Assembly: GCF_014654675.1 (NCBI RefSeq)
Contig: NZ_BNBC01000005.1
Location: 124,001 to 188,000 of the forward strand
Source of the DNA: Streptomyces spiralis
GTDB lineage: Bacteria; Actinomycetota; Actinomycetes; Streptomycetales; Streptomycetaceae
DNA length: 64,000 bases
Reading direction: 5' to 3'
The notes below the pieces were generated by a model. The model ran no database searches. It was not told where the DNA came from and worked only from the letters and a program-made list of their open reading frames with translations. Shown here one piece after another: positions 12,510-22,689 of the stretch; positions within the stretch are counted from its first letter, which is position 1; the number at the start of each line of letters is the position of its first letter. The translations under genes were made by a program, and so were the position numbers.

Positions 12510-13058
12510 TCAGATCTTCAGCAGGGACTCCAGTGGGGCGCCGGCCAGGGCCGGCTCCAGGCGGGCGCGCCCGCCGAGGAAGCCCAGTTCCATCAGGACC
12601 GCCACGCCGGCGACCTCGGCGCCCGCGCGGCGGATCAGCTCTATGGAGGCCTCTGCCGTGCCGCCGGTGGCGAGGACGTCGTCGACGACCAGGACGCGGT
12701 CGCCGACGGCCAGGTCCTCGGCGTGCACCTCGATCTCCGCCGAGCCGTACTCCAGGTCGTAGGTCTGGCGGAGGGTGGCTCCGGGGAGCTTGCCCGCCTT
12801 GCGCACGGGGATGAAGCCGAGGCCCGCGCGGACGGCGACCGGAGCGCCGAGGATGAAGCCGCGGGCCTCCAGGCCGACGACCTTGGTGGCGCCCTGCCGG
12901 GTGCCGATGTCGGCCAGGGCGTCGGTGAGCACGGTGAACGCCGCCGGGTCGGCCAGCAGCGGGGTGATGTCCTTGAACATCACCCCCGGCTCCGGGTAGT
13001 CGGCCACATCGCGGATGCGGCTGAGCAGCAGCTCCTGGACGTCGGTCATCGCGGTCAC
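12510..13058 (-). CDS. apt: Adenine phosphoribosyltransferase
   Basis: This 182-aa purine-salvage enzyme converts adenine and PRPP to AMP. It shows the PRPP-binding loop VLVVDDVLATGGTA, the PEPGVMFKDITPLL N-terminal motif and the LEARGFILGAPVA segment. The GTG at 13058 overlaps the secF stop as GTGA and has a GGGGAAG ribosome site. An ATG nine bases later is the alternative. Coupling to secDF places it between protein export and relA. Confidence 0.96.
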   Translation of the reverse strand: MTAMTDVQELLLSRIRDVADYPEPGVMFKDITPLLADPAAFTVLTDALADIGTRQGATKVVGLEARGFILGAPVAVRAGLGFIPVRKAGKLPGATLRQTYDLEYGSAEIEVHAEDLAVGDRVLVVDDVLATGGTAEASIELIRRAGAEVAGVAVLMELGFLGGRARLEPALAGAPLESLLKI

Positions 13059-14173
13059 CGGCGCTTCCCCGAGGGTCGGCCACGGCCCCGGCTGCGCGAG
13101 GCGGTCTGGTCACGCGGGCCGACGACCGCGGGCGCGGCGTCCTCGGGCTCGTCGCCGAACGACGACTCGGTGGGCCGGTCCGCGTCCGGCTCGCCCTGGG
13201 CGGCGGCCTGCGCCCGCTTGGCCAGGACCCGCTTGCGCAGGGCCTTCATCTGCGGCTCGCGCTCCTTGAGGTCGGCGACGAGCGGCGTGGCGATGAAGAT
13301 CGAGGAGTACGCACCGGCCGCGAGGCCGACGAACAGCGACAGCGAGATGTCGTTGAGCATGCCCGCGCCGAGCACGCCGCCACCGATGAACAGCAGGCCC
13401 GCGACCGGCAGCAGCGCGACCACCGTGGTGTTGATCGAACGCACCAGCGTGCCGTTGATGGAGCGGTTGGCCACGTCGCTGTAGGTCCAGCGGGTCTGCC
13501 TGGTGATGTCCTTGGTCTGCTCCTTGAGGCTGTCGAAGACGACGACCGTGTCGTAGAGCGAGTAACCGAGGATGGTCAGCAGACCGATCACGGTGCCGGG
13601 GGTGACCTCGAAGCCGACGAGGGCGTAGATACCGGTGGTGATCGTGATGTCGTGGACCAGGGCGACCAGTGCGGCCAGCGCCATGCGCCACTCGAAGGCG
13701 ATCGCCAGGTAGATCACGACCAGGATCATGAAGATCGCCAGGCCCTGCCAGGCCTTGTTGGCGATCTGCTGGCCCCAGCTGGGGCCGACCAGGTCGGCGT
13801 TGATCTGCTCCGAGTTGACCTTCAGATCCTTGGACAGCGCGTCCTTGATCTGGTCGGACTTGCCGGTGTCGATGCCGGCGATCTGGATGCGCAGGCTGCC
13901 GTCACCGAGCTTCTGCACGATCGCGTCGTGGCCGGAGGCCTCCTCCGCGTACGTCTCGGCCTGGCTGACCGAGGTGCTCATGTGCTTCGGCGTGGTGAAG
14001 ACCGCTCCGCCCTGGAACTCGATGCCCATGTTCAGGCCGCGCACCGCCAGGCCCAGGATGGCCGTGATGGTGATCAGGATGGAGATGCCGTACCAGATCT
14101 TGCGGTTCTTGACGAAGTCGTAGCCGACCTCGCCACGGTGCAGTCGGGCGCCGAGGTTGCCGAGTTTCGACAT
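13055..14173 (-). CDS. secF: Protein translocase subunit SecF
   Basis: This 372-aa membrane protein has six predicted membrane segments. The large extracytoplasmic loop follows the first one (GIEFQGGAVF motif), and the family segment GYSLYDTVVVFDSLKE is present. With SecD it uses the proton gradient to help exported proteins leave the Sec channel. The C-terminus is a charged cytoplasmic tail. The ATG lies three bases after the secD stop, and the stop overlaps the apt start. Confidence 0.96.
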   Translation of the reverse strand: MSKLGNLGARLHRGEVGYDFVKNRKIWYGISILITITAILGLAVRGLNMGIEFQGGAVFTTPKHMSTSVSQAETYAEEASGHDAIVQKLGDGSLRIQIAGIDTGKSDQIKDALSKDLKVNSEQINADLVGPSWGQQIANKAWQGLAIFMILVVIYLAIAFEWRMALAALVALVHDITITTGIYALVGFEVTPGTVIGLLTILGYSLYDTVVVFDSLKEQTKDITRQTRWTYSDVANRSINGTLVRSINTTVVALLPVAGLLFIGGGVLGAGMLNDISLSLFVGLAAGAYSSIFIATPLVADLKEREPQMKALRKRVLAKRAQAAAQGEPDADRPTESSFGDEPEDAAPAVVGPRDQTASRSRGRGRPSGKRR

Positions 14174-14176
14174 CTC

Positions 14177-15979
14177 TCACGCCTCCTTCGTCTCGACGGA
14201 GCCGGCGGCAGGACCGGAGGGACGGCGGGTGCGGCGCAGCGGCGGCTTGGCTCCCAGGCGCTTGGGGTCGAGGCCGGACCAGCTGTGGCCGTTTGCGAAG
14301 AACTTCCTGCGGGCGAGGATCGTCATCAGCGGCTTGGTGAACAGGAAGACGACGACCACGTCGAGGACGGTGGTCAGGCCGAGCGTGAACGCGAAGCCCT
14401 GGACCTTGCCGACGGTGACGATGAAGAGCACCGCGGCGGCCAGGAACGACACGAAGTCGGAGACCAGGATGGTGCGCCGGGCCCGGGGCCAGCCGCGCTC
14501 GACGGCGGGGCGCAGCGAGCGGCCCTCGCGGATCTCGTCCCTTATGCGTTCGAAGAACACGATGAACGAGTCCGCGGTGATGCCGATGGCGACGATCGCA
14601 CCGCAGACGGCCGGCAGGTTCAGCGCGAAGCCGATGGCCGGGCCGAGCAGCGACATGATCACGTAGGTGAGGATCGCGGAGACCAGCAGGGAGGCGACGG
14701 CGATCATCGACAGGCCGCGGTAGTACACCAGCAGGTAGAGGACGACCAGGGCCAGGCCGATGGCGCCCGCGATGAGGCCGGCGTGCAGCTGGTCACCGCC
14801 GAGCGCGGCGGTGACCGTGGTGACGCTGTCCTCCTTGAAGGTCAGCGGCAGGGCACCGTAGGACAGCATGTTCGACAGGCTCTGCGCCTCCTGCTGCGTG
14901 AAGCGGCCGGAGATCTCCGCGCTGCCGCCGGTCAGCGCCTGGCTGACGTACGGGTCGGAGACGACGTTGCCGTCCAGGACGATGGCGAACTGGTTCTGCG
15001 GCGACTGGTTCTGCGCCAGCTTGCCGGTGATGTCCGCGAACTTCTTGGCGCCCTTGGAGGTGAACTCCATGGTGACGGTCCAGCCGGAGGCGTTCTGCGT
15101 GTTGAAGACCGCCTGGGCCTTCTTCACGTCCGTGCCGTCCACGGCGGCGGGGCCGAGGATGTACTTCTGCCACTGGCCCTGCGAGTTCTGGCCGCAGGCG
15201 ACGGTCGGGTCGGTGGGCTTGACGCCCTTGCCGGCGGTGGCGCGGGCGTCCTGCTTGGAGCAGTCCAGCGCGGCGTACTGGGCCTGGAGCTTGGCCGCGG
15301 CGTCGTTGGAGGAGCCGCTCGCGGACGTGGACGGGCTGGTGGAGGCCTTGGGGGTGCCGGAGGCCTTCGGGGTCCCCGTGCCGCCCGCGGACGGGGTGGC
15401 GTCCGCCTTCAGGCCGTCGGTGACGGCGCGGCCCTGCTGGCTCGCGGTCGCCGAGGGGGTGGCGGAGCCGGTGGAGGTCGCCTTGTCGCCGGTCTTGTCC
15501 GTCGCCTTGTCGCCGGGCTTGCCGGAGGCGCTGGGGGAGGCGCTCGGGGACGGGCTGGCGGCGGCACCGGCGGAGACCTCGGTGGCCAGGACCGGGCGGA
15601 AGTACAGCTTCGCGGTGGTGCCGACCTGCTCCCGGGCCTGCTTGGAGTTCGTGCCCTTGGGGATGTTGACGATGATGTTGTCGTTGCCCTGGGTCTGGAC
15701 CTCGGCCTCCGAGACACCAAGACCATTGACACGGCGTTCCATGATGTTGACGGCCGTGTCCATGTTGGTCTTGTTGATCGCGGATTCCTGACCGCGCTCG
15801 GGGACCGCCCGCAGTGTGATGCTCGTACCGCCGGCCAGGTCGATGCCGAGACGCGGCGTGGTGTTACCGGAGGCGAACATGCCTCCGGTGAGCGCCACGA
15901 TGGCGATCAGGATGAGGGCCAGCGAGCGCCACGGCTTGCTCTGGGCGCTCGCGCTCCGGCCCTTCTTAGGTGCTGCCAC
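14177..15979 (-). CDS. secD: Protein translocase subunit SecD
   Basis: This 600-aa SecD has an N-terminal membrane segment followed by the family motif TPRLGIDLAGGTSITL. A large extracytoplasmic P1 domain and five C-terminal membrane segments follow, with the ADSFIVFFERIRDE motif. A Ser/Ala/Gly/Thr/Lys-rich insert of roughly 100 residues, centred on residues 155-240, interrupts the extracytoplasmic domain. It looks disordered and is typical only of actinomycete SecD. The GTG at 15979 gives VAAPKKGRSA. An upstream in-frame ATG would add a stretch without similarity. Confidence 0.94.
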   Translation of the reverse strand: MAAPKKGRSASAQSKPWRSLALILIAIVALTGGMFASGNTTPRLGIDLAGGTSITLRAVPERGQESAINKTNMDTAVNIMERRVNGLGVSEAEVQTQGNDNIIVNIPKGTNSKQAREQVGTTAKLYFRPVLATEVSAGAAASPSPSASPSASGKPGDKATDKTGDKATSTGSATPSATASQQGRAVTDGLKADATPSAGGTGTPKASGTPKASTSPSTSASGSSNDAAAKLQAQYAALDCSKQDARATAGKGVKPTDPTVACGQNSQGQWQKYILGPAAVDGTDVKKAQAVFNTQNASGWTVTMEFTSKGAKKFADITGKLAQNQSPQNQFAIVLDGNVVSDPYVSQALTGGSAEISGRFTQQEAQSLSNMLSYGALPLTFKEDSVTTVTAALGGDQLHAGLIAGAIGLALVVLYLLVYYRGLSMIAVASLLVSAILTYVIMSLLGPAIGFALNLPAVCGAIVAIGITADSFIVFFERIRDEIREGRSLRPAVERGWPRARRTILVSDFVSFLAAAVLFIVTVGKVQGFAFTLGLTTVLDVVVVFLFTKPLMTILARRKFFANGHSWSGLDPKRLGAKPPLRRTRRPSGPAAGSVETKEA

Positions 15980-16111
15980 CTTCTCGTACTCCCTCTCGGG
16001 CCGCTCCGCGCCGGTGGGCCCGGGGGGCGGCCATGACATGGTGTCGGGATCCCGCAGGAAGTGAAACACGTGCCAGGGCGCGCGGGCGGTACCGCGCGCC
16101 CTGGGTGGTGA

Positions 16112-16600
16112 CTACTTCGCTTCGGAGTCGCCGTCGGTCTTCTTCGGCTCTTCGTCCGTCTTCGCCTCGGCGGGGGCGTCGGCCGGCTCCTCGGCCGCGT
16201 CCTTCTTGCCGAGGTCGATGGGCTTGTCGTCGGAAGCGTCGGCGGCGGGCTCGTCGGTCTCGGTGAGGGAGGAGGCGTCGTCGGGAACGAGGTCGGCGTC
16301 GGACTTCAGCTCGTGCTCGATGCCGTGGACGATGCGGTTGTACTCGTCGTCGGACAGGACGGTCGCGACGGCGTTCTTGGCGAACAGCAGCTCCACGCCC
16401 GGTCCGGCGTCCAGGAGGACCGTGTCGTCATTGACCTCCTTGACCGTGGCGTACATGCCCCCGATGGTGCGGATACCGCTTCCGGGCTGCATCTGGTTCC
16501 GCAATTCGGCCGCCTGCTGCTGCTTGCGCTTGGCCGACCGGGTCATCAGGAACATGGCCCCGATGAGCACGATGAACGGGAGGAGGGTCACGAGACTCAC
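16112..16600 (-). CDS. yajC: Preprotein translocase accessory subunit YajC
   Basis: This 162-aa protein has one N-terminal membrane helix (LLPFIVLIGAMFLMT), a basic turn, and the conserved Sec-accessory core from MQPGSGIRTIGGMYATV to DDTVLLDAGPG. It is longer than the roughly 110-aa enterobacterial YajC because of an acidic Glu/Asp/Ala/Lys-rich tail. It forms the usual yajC-secD-secF order. Confidence 0.93.
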   Translation of the reverse strand: MSLVTLLPFIVLIGAMFLMTRSAKRKQQQAAELRNQMQPGSGIRTIGGMYATVKEVNDDTVLLDAGPGVELLFAKNAVATVLSDDEYNRIVHGIEHELKSDADLVPDDASSLTETDEPAADASDDKPIDLGKKDAAEEPADAPAEAKTDEEPKKTDGDSEAK

Positions 16601-16763
16601 GGGTCGGAACTTCCTTCACACGACCGCGAAAGTGAGCGGCCTGATGGTTGGGGGTATGTGTGCTGCCGACAAGGGCGGCATCGGCGGAGTCTAAGCGAGT
16701 CCGCGTGCAAGGAACAACGCTCAGCATGGCACCTGGGTTCCTCCCCCGGCCAATGGATCGCCG

Positions 16764-17834
16764 TCACGCCCCGAACAGGTCCTGTTGTCCGTTTCCCGCC
16801 CCTGACGAGCCAGGCGGGGTCAGGCCCAGGTGCGCCCAGGCCGCCGGCGTGGCGACACGGCCGCGCGGAGTGCGGGCCAGCAGGCCCTCCCGGACGAGGA
16901 AGGGCTCGGCCACCTCCTCGACGGTCTCGCGCTCCTCCCCCACCGCGACCGCGAGCGTCGACAGTCCCACGGGCCCGCCGCCGAACAGCTTCAGCAGCGC
17001 CTGGAGGACGGCCCGGTCCAGCCGGTCCAGGCCGCGGGCGTCGACCTCGTAGACCGCGAGGGCCGCCGCGGCGACCTCGCGGGTGATGATCCCGTCGGCC
17101 TTGACCTGGGCGTAGTCGCGCACCCGGCGCAGCAGCCGGTTGGCGATCCGGGGGGTGCCGCGGGAGCGGCCGGCGATCTCGGCGGCGCCGTCGGTCTCTA
17201 TCTCGACATCGAGCAGGTGCGCCGAGCGGTGCACGACGCGCTCCAGCTCCGCGGGCTCGTAGAACTCCATGTGGGCGGTGAAGCCGAAGCGGTCGCGCAG
17301 CGGGGGCGGCAGCAGGCCGGCGCGGGTGGTGGCGCCGACCAGGGTGAAGGGGGGCAGTTCCAGCGGGATGGCGGTGGCGCCGGGGCCCTTGCCGACGATC
17401 ACGTCGACGCGGAAGTCCTCCATCGCCATGTACAGCATCTCCTCGGCGGGCCGGGACATGCGGTGGATCTCGTCGAGGAAGAGCACCTCGCCCTCCTGGA
17501 GGGAGGACAGGATGGCCGCGAGGTCGCCGGCGTGCTGGATGGCGGGGCCGGAGGTGATGCGGATGGGTGCGCCCATCTCGGCGGCGATGATCATCGAGAG
17601 GGTGGTCTTGCCCAGGCCGGGGGCGCCGGAGAGCAGCACGTGGTCGGCGGTGGCGCCGCGCGCGCGTGCGGCGCGCAGCACCAGGTCGAGCTGTTCGCGG
17701 ACCTTCTCCTGGCCGATGAACTCACCGAGGTCCTTGGGGCGCAGGGCGGCCTCGACGGCCTGGTCCTCGCGGTCGGCGGCCGAGCCCACCAGCCGCTCGG
17801 CGGCGGGGGTGTCGGTCGTGTCGTCCCAGTTCAT
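16764..17834 (-). CDS. ruvB: Holliday junction branch-migration ATPase RuvB
   Basis: This 356-aa AAA+ motor has Walker [11 protein letters not shown], Walker [18 protein letters not shown] sensor 1, and the C-terminal winged helix with GRVATPAAW. It drives branch migration with RuvA. The ATG at 17834 (MNWDDTTD) has GAGG eight bases upstream. A longer in-frame start would overlap ruvA needlessly. It is the last gene of ruvC-ruvA-ruvB. Confidence 0.97.
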   Translation of the reverse strand: MNWDDTTDTPAAERLVGSAADREDQAVEAALRPKDLGEFIGQEKVREQLDLVLRAARARGATADHVLLSGAPGLGKTTLSMIIAAEMGAPIRITSGPAIQHAGDLAAILSSLQEGEVLFLDEIHRMSRPAEEMLYMAMEDFRVDVIVGKGPGATAIPLELPPFTLVGATTRAGLLPPPLRDRFGFTAHMEFYEPAELERVVHRSAHLLDVEIETDGAAEIAGRSRGTPRIANRLLRRVRDYAQVKADGIITREVAAAALAVYEVDARGLDRLDRAVLQALLKLFGGGPVGLSTLAVAVGEERETVEEVAEPFLVREGLLARTPRGRVATPAAWAHLGLTPPGSSGAGNGQQDLFGA

Positions 17835-17859
17835 GTGGTTCGCCTCAACGGTGGTGGGG

Positions 17860-18465
17860 TCAGCGGGCACGGTTCAGGGTCTGCAGGGCGGCCTTCAGCA
17901 GCTGCCCCACCTGCGGCGTGCCGCCGGCGGCCTCGGCCTGCGGGGCAACGGCGGCCACCGCCTCGTCGGCCTCGCGGGTGGCGTAGCCGAGGCCTATGAG
18001 GGCGGCGTGCAGCTGGTCGCGCCAGCCCTGGGTGACCGGCGCGCCCACCGCCGGGGCGCCGACCGGCTCGCCCAGCCGGTCCTTGAGCTCCAGCAGCAGC
18101 TTCTGGGCGCCCTTCTTGCCGATGCCGGGGACCGCGATCAGGGCCTTCTCGTCCCCCGTGGCGACCGCCCGGCGCAGGGCGTCCGGCGAGTGCACGGCGA
18201 GCATCGACTGGGCCAGGCGGGGTCCGACCCCGCTCGCGGTCTGCAGCAGCTCGAAGACCTGGCGCTCGTCGTCGTCCACGAAGCCGTAGAGCGTCAGCGA
18301 GTCCTCCCGTACGACGAGAGAGGTGGCGAGCTTGGCCTGCTGCCCCATGCGCAGCCCCGAAAGCGTGTTGGGCGTGCACTGGACGGCGATGCCGATCCCG
18401 CCCACCTCGACCACCGCCGAGTCGGGGGCGAGGGCGGCGACCGGGCCGCTGACGAAAGCGATCAT
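17860..18465 (-). CDS. ruvA: Holliday junction DNA helicase subunit RuvA
   Basis: This 201-aa protein has the N-terminal OB domain ([12 protein letters not shown]), two helix-hairpin-helix motifs ([11 protein letters not shown] and [12 protein letters not shown]) and a C-terminal RuvB-contacting domain. It binds four-way junctions and recruits RuvB. Its ATG overlaps the ruvC stop as ATGA, showing translational coupling. Confidence 0.97.
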   Translation of the reverse strand: MIAFVSGPVAALAPDSAVVEVGGIGIAVQCTPNTLSGLRMGQQAKLATSLVVREDSLTLYGFVDDDERQVFELLQTASGVGPRLAQSMLAVHSPDALRRAVATGDEKALIAVPGIGKKGAQKLLLELKDRLGEPVGAPAVGAPVTQGWRDQLHAALIGLGYATREADEAVAAVAPQAEAAGGTPQVGQLLKAALQTLNRAR

Positions 18466-19010
18466 GCCGTACGGCCTTTCGATGTGATCGGTGCTTTGGC
18501 CGCGTGCAGGGCGACGGCCTGCTGGAGTCGGTTCTGCGCGGGGGCGCGCCAGATGTGGCAGATGGCGAGCGCGAGGGCGTCGGCGGCGTCGGCCGGCTTC
18601 GGGGGCGCGTCGAGCCGGAGCAGGCGGGTGACCATGGCGCCGACCTGGGCCTTGTCGGCGCGGCCGCTGCCGGTGACGGCGGCCTTGACCTCGCTGGGGG
18701 TGTGCAGAGCGACGGGGATGCCACGGCGGGCGGCGCAGAGCATGGCGACGGCGCTGGCCTGGGCGGTGCCCATCACGGTCCGTACGTTGTGCTGGCTGAA
18801 CACCCGCTCCACGGCGACGAATTCGGGCCGGTGTTCGTCCAGCCACGCCTCGATGCCCTGCTCGACGGCGACGAGCCGCTGCCCCAACTCGGCGTCCACG
18901 GGCGTCCGTACGACCCCGACGCCGAGCATGGTCAGCGGGCGGCCCGCGACCCCCTCGACGACCCCGACACCGCATCGGGTCAGTCCCGGGTCCACCCCGA
19001 GTACGCGCAC
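18462..19010 (-). CDS. ruvC: Holliday junction resolvase RuvC
   Basis: This 182-aa endonuclease has the RNase-H-like fold. Acidic active-site segments are [12 protein letters not shown] at the N-terminus, [11 protein letters not shown] in the middle, and [14 protein letters not shown] near the end. It cuts four-way junctions symmetrically. The GTG start gives VRVLGVDPG. It heads the ruvCAB operon. Confidence 0.97.
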   Translation of the reverse strand: MRVLGVDPGLTRCGVGVVEGVAGRPLTMLGVGVVRTPVDAELGQRLVAVEQGIEAWLDEHRPEFVAVERVFSQHNVRTVMGTAQASAVAMLCAARRGIPVALHTPSEVKAAVTGSGRADKAQVGAMVTRLLRLDAPPKPADAADALALAICHIWRAPAQNRLQQAVALHAAKAPITSKGRTA

Positions 19011-19077
19011 CGCGCCCCTCCTTCGATCGCCTGTTTGTGCAGGCTATCCGGTGCCACCGACAACGGCCGACATGGCG

Positions 19078-19109
19078 ACGGGCCGACGGGGCGTGTCCCG
19101 TCGGCCCGT
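19078..19109 (-). terminator. Strong hairpin downstream of the YebC-type gene
   Basis: A perfect 13-bp stem (ACGGGCCGACGGG and its complement) with a 6-base loop lies about 40 bases past the stop of the YebC-type gene and ahead of ruvC. Confidence 0.75.
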
Positions 19110-19146
19110 TGAGCCGTTTCGTTCGTCCGCTCAGCTCGCGGCGGCG

Positions 19147-19899
19147 CTACGCGCCGACCTTCTCCATGATCTCGTCGCTGACGTCGAAGTTGGCGAAGAC
19201 GTTCTGCACGTCGTCGCTGTCCTCGAGCGCGTCGATCAGCTTGAAGATCTTCTTGGCGCCCTCCTCGTCCAGCTCCACCTGGACGGACGGCACGAAGCTG
19301 GATTCGGCGGAGTCGTAGTCGATCCCGGCGTCCTGCAGGGCGGTGCGGACGGCGACCAGGTCGGTGGCCTCGCTGACGACCTCGAAGGACTCACCGAGGT
19401 CGTTGACCTCCTCAGCACCCGCGTCCAGCACGGCACCCAGGACGTCGTCCTCGGTCAGCTCACCCTTGGGGACGATCACGACGCCCTTGCGGCTGAACAT
19501 GTACGACACGGAGCCCGGGTCGGCCATGTTGCCGCCGTTGCGGGTCATGGCGACGCGCACGTCGGAGGCGGCGCGGTTGCGGTTGTCGGTGAGGCACTCG
19601 ATGAGCACCGCGACGCCGTTCGGGCCGTAGCCCTCGTACATGATCGTCTCGTAGTCGGCACCGCCGGCCTCAAGTCCACCGCCGCGCTTGATCGCGGAGT
19701 CGATGTTCTTGTTCGGGACCGACTGCTTCTTGGCCTTCTGGACGGCGTCGTAGAGCGTCGGGTTGCCGTCGAGGTCCACGCCGCCCATCCGCGCCGCGAC
19801 CTCGATGTTCTTGATCAGCTTCGCGAAGAGCTTGCCGCGCTTGGCGTCGATCACGGCCTTCTTGTGCTTCGTCGTGGCCCATTTAGAGTGGCCGGACAT
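19147..19899 (-). CDS. YebC/PmpR-family regulatory or translation factor
   Basis: This 250-aa member of the YebC/TACO1 family opens with the diagnostic [23 protein letters not shown], followed by [11 protein letters not shown] and [14 protein letters not shown]. Proteins of this family have been described both as DNA-binding regulators and as translation factors helping ribosomes through proline runs. The sequence does not decide between these. It lies next to ruvC, as in many bacteria. Confidence 0.94.
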   Translation of the reverse strand: MSGHSKWATTKHKKAVIDAKRGKLFAKLIKNIEVAARMGGVDLDGNPTLYDAVQKAKKQSVPNKNIDSAIKRGGGLEAGGADYETIMYEGYGPNGVAVLIECLTDNRNRAASDVRVAMTRNGGNMADPGSVSYMFSRKGVVIVPKGELTEDDVLGAVLDAGAEEVNDLGESFEVVSEATDLVAVRTALQDAGIDYDSAESSFVPSVQVELDEEGAKKIFKLIDALEDSDDVQNVFANFDVSDEIMEKVGA

Positions 19900-19951
19900 C
19901 TGCCTGTCTCCTTCGCGTAACCCATCTCTGCAACGAACGCCAGAGATCCTA

Positions 19952-20554
19952 CTAGGACTCCGCCGCCCGGTTCGCGTGCACCATGTCGACGAACAGGGCG
20001 TGCACGCGGTGGTCGCCGGTCAGTTCCGGGTGGAACGACGTGGCGAGCGCGTTGCCCTGGCGGACGGCGACGATGTGGCCGTCGTGCTCGGCGAGCACCT
20101 CGGTCTCGGCGCCGACGGACTCGACCCAGGGGGCGCGGATGAAGACGCCCTCTACAGGATCGCCCTCGACGCCCCGGACGTCGACCGCCGCTTCGAAGGA
20201 CTCGTTCTGACGTCCGAAGGCGTTGCGGCGCACGATCATGTCGATGCCGCCGAAGGTCTCCTGGCCCGAGCGCGGGTCGAGGATCTTGTCGGCGAGCATG
20301 ATCATGCCGGCGCAGGTGCCGTAGACGGGCATGCCGGCCCGCACGCGCGCGCGGAGCGGGTCCATCACTCCGAAGAGGACGGCCAGCTTGGAGATCGTGG
20401 TGGACTCACCGCCGGGGAGGACGAGGCCGTCGACCTCGGCGAGTTCTTCGGGGCGCCGCACCGGCCTGGCCACGGCGTCGGCCGCGGCCAGGGCGATGAG
20501 GTGCTCCCGTACGTCGCCCTGGAGGGCCAGGACGCCAATGACGGGGGTGTTCAT
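19952..20554 (-). CDS. pdxT: Pyridoxal 5'-phosphate synthase glutaminase subunit PdxT
   Basis: This 200-aa class-I glutamine amidotransferase supplies ammonia to PdxS for vitamin B6 synthesis. The catalytic triad is visible as C81 (YGTCAGM) with H175 and E177 (SFHPEL), and [10 protein letters not shown] is the oxyanion loop. It follows pdxS by 13 bases, so the two are surely co-transcribed. Confidence 0.97.
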   Translation of the reverse strand: MNTPVIGVLALQGDVREHLIALAAADAVARPVRRPEELAEVDGLVLPGGESTTISKLAVLFGVMDPLRARVRAGMPVYGTCAGMIMLADKILDPRSGQETFGGIDMIVRRNAFGRQNESFEAAVDVRGVEGDPVEGVFIRAPWVESVGAETEVLAEHDGHIVAVRQGNALATSFHPELTGDHRVHALFVDMVHANRAAES

Positions 20555-20567
20555 GTGCTCCAGTGCC

Positions 20568-21482
20568 TTACCAGCCGCGGTTGGCGTAGCGCTCGGTCTC
20601 GGGGAGGGTGTCGCAGTTGATGCCGACCATGGCCTCGCCGAGGTTGCGGGACGCGTCCGCGATGATCTTCGGGTCGTCGTAGAACGTGGTGGCCTTCACG
20701 ATGGCGGCGGCGCGCTTGGCCGGGTCGCCGGACTTGAAGATGCCGGAGCCGACGAAGACGCCCTCGGCGCCGAGCTGGCGCATCAGCGCGGCGTCGGCCG
20801 GGGTGGCCACGCCACCGGCGGAGAAGAGGACCACCGGGAGCTTGCCCAGCTCGGCGACCTCCCTGACCAGCTCGTACGGGGCGCGCAGCTCCTTGGCGGC
20901 GGCGTACAGCTCGTGGTTGTCGAAGCCGCGCAGCTTGGCGATCTCGTTCTTGATCTGGCGCAGGTGGCGGACGGCCTCCACGACGTTGCCGGTGCCGGCC
21001 TCGCCCTTGGAGCGGATCATCGCGGCACCCTCGGCGATGCGGCGCAGGGCCTCACCGAGGTTGGTGGCGCCACACACGAAGGGGGTGGTGAAGGCCCACT
21101 TGTCGGAGTGGTTGACCTCGTCGGCCGGGGTGAGGACCTCGGACTCGTCGATGTAGTCGACGCCGAGGGACTGGAGCACCTGGGCCTCGACGAAGTGGCC
21201 GATGCGGGACTTGGCCATGACCGGGATGGAGACGGCGTCGATGATGCCCTCGATCATGTCCGGGTCGGACATGCGGGCCACGCCGCCGTCCTTGCGGATG
21301 TCGGCGGGGACGCGCTCCAGGGCCATGACGGCGACGGCGCCCGCGTCCTCGGCGATCTTCGCCTGCTCCGGCGTGACGACGTCCATGATCACGCCGCCCT
21401 TGAGCTGCTCGGCCATGCCGCGCTTCACCCGGGCGGTGCCGGTCTCGGGGGTCTGGGCGGAGTCGGAAAGCGTGGTGGACAC
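20568..21482 (-). CDS. pdxS: Pyridoxal 5'-phosphate synthase subunit PdxS
   Basis: This 304-aa TIM-barrel enzyme makes PLP from ribose 5-phosphate, glyceraldehyde 3-phosphate and PdxT-derived ammonia. It has [22 protein letters not shown], the Schiff-base lysine K91 ([11 protein letters not shown]) and the phosphate-binding [13 protein letters not shown]. The GTG at 21482 has GAGG upstream. The N-terminus is about 15 residues longer than the minimal core. Confidence 0.97.
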   Translation of the reverse strand: MSTTLSDSAQTPETGTARVKRGMAEQLKGGVIMDVVTPEQAKIAEDAGAVAVMALERVPADIRKDGGVARMSDPDMIEGIIDAVSIPVMAKSRIGHFVEAQVLQSLGVDYIDESEVLTPADEVNHSDKWAFTTPFVCGATNLGEALRRIAEGAAMIRSKGEAGTGNVVEAVRHLRQIKNEIAKLRGFDNHELYAAAKELRAPYELVREVAELGKLPVVLFSAGGVATPADAALMRQLGAEGVFVGSGIFKSGDPAKRAAAIVKATTFYDDPKIIADASRNLGEAMVGINCDTLPETERYANRGW

Positions 21483-21656
21483 GGGTGACCTCACTCGGTG
21501 AAAAGAGGGTTTGGTGCACCGACGAGGAAACGGGAATGGACCAGTCCACGGCAAGGGCCAATGGGAACCCGGTGGATCCTTTTCCCCGCGCGCGCCCGTT
21601 TCGCGCCCCCGCGGGGGTGCCCGCCTACCGGTCCCCGAACTCCTGAACGGCCCTGG

Positions 21657-22001
21657 TCAGGGCGGTGTGGGCGGTGAGACCGGCCGTACGGCGCTCAGCG
21701 GAAGCACGACCTCGTCGAACAGCCCGGCGCGGATCGTCAGCGCGCCGGCGGTGAGCCGGTGCGGACGGCGCCGGGTGACAGCCGCGAAGAACAGGGTGAG
21801 GTCGATGAGGACGGCCATCCAGACCAGGTGGAAGGGCTGCCAGGCGGGCGGGATCATCGAGACGTCCATGAGCGCCTCGACCACCACCTCCATGCCCACG
21901 AAGGCGAACACCGAGCTACGCAGGGCCGCCGAGTGGCCGATGACGACCTCGCCGGGCCCTGCGAGGGGACGCCTGGTCAGCCAGGCGGTCAGGTCGCGCA
22001 A
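21657..22001 (-). CDS. Small membrane protein, probably frameshifted or deleted at its 3' end
   Basis: This 114-aa frame has two hydrophobic segments (around SSVFAFVGMEVVVEAL and LVWMAVLIDLTLFFAAV) and then RRRPHRLTAGALTIRAGLF, which looks like the start of a PH-like domain. It stops abruptly after SPPTPP. The +1 frame continues without a stop into an amphipathic tail, [12 protein letters not shown], ending at 21625. That looks like the natural C-terminus. The only start in frame is a TTG at 22001. It lies just downstream of the LemA-like gene, same strand. The function is unknown. Confidence 0.55.
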   Translation of the reverse strand: MRDLTAWLTRRPLAGPGEVVIGHSAALRSSVFAFVGMEVVVEALMDVSMIPPAWQPFHLVWMAVLIDLTLFFAAVTRRRPHRLTAGALTIRAGLFDEVVLPLSAVRPVSPPTPP

Positions 22002-22050
22002 CGCCGGTCCCAGCAGGTCCCGCGCTCGGCGGCGGAGGCCGCGGCGGAGG

Positions 22051-22590
22051 CTACTGGCGGTCCGCCAGGGCCGTCGGCGGCTCGTCGTCCATTTCGAAGG
22101 CCATGGGGAACGGGGCGTGCCCGGCCAGTCTGAACCAGCGCACCTTGCGGTGCTCGCGGAGTCTGCGGGCCGCGCCGACGGCGTCGTTGTGGAAGCGGCG
22201 GGCCATCGGCACCCTGCGCACCGCCTCGGTCAGCTCGTGCGCGGCCTCCTCACCCCCGGGCGCCTCGCGGACCGCCTCCACCTGCTGTGCCTCGGCGAAG
22301 ACCGCCCGCAGCGCCTGGCTCAGCTCGCTCTCGGCGACCTCCCGCTGCTCCTCCTCGGACTGCCGGGCGGCGTGCGCGGCCTCGTAGAGCACGATCGAGG
22401 CGGCAGGGTCGAGCACTCCGGAGGTGGCCAGCTCCTGGGCCACCGACGCGCGCCGCAGCAGCTGGGCGTCGAGCGCGGCACGTGCGGCGTCGATCCGCGC
22501 GTGCAGCCGGTCCAGCCGACCCGCCGTCCAGCTCAGATACAGGCCGATGAGGACCAGCGCGACAAGGATCCAGATGAGCGTTGCGGTCAC
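22051..22590 (-). CDS. LemA-like single-pass membrane protein
   Basis: This 179-aa protein has an N-terminal membrane helix (LIWILVALVLIGLYLSW) followed by long charged helices. It ends in FHNDAVGAARRLREHRKVRWFRLAGHAPFPMAFEMDDEPP. The FHNDAV segment and overall layout resemble LemA-family proteins, whose function is not known. I chose the GTG at 22590. A TTG nine bases upstream is the alternative, and neither has a strong ribosome site. Confidence 0.65.
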   Translation of the reverse strand: MTATLIWILVALVLIGLYLSWTAGRLDRLHARIDAARAALDAQLLRRASVAQELATSGVLDPAASIVLYEAAHAARQSEEEQREVAESELSQALRAVFAEAQQVEAVREAPGGEEAAHELTEAVRRVPMARRFHNDAVGAARRLREHRKVRWFRLAGHAPFPMAFEMDDEPPTALADRQ

Positions 22591-22689
22591 GGGCGGCAAG
22601 GCTACAGGGCGCTCCGCCGGGGCAGCGGGGGCCTTGTCCGACCGTGGGTGTCAGGTGCCGTGGGCCGGGGTCGCCGGCCCCTGGGGGCT

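Noticed and set aside
13652..16036. Rightward open frame of about 794 codons
   Set aside because: It is a shadow of secF and secD on the other strand, with no recognisable protein features.
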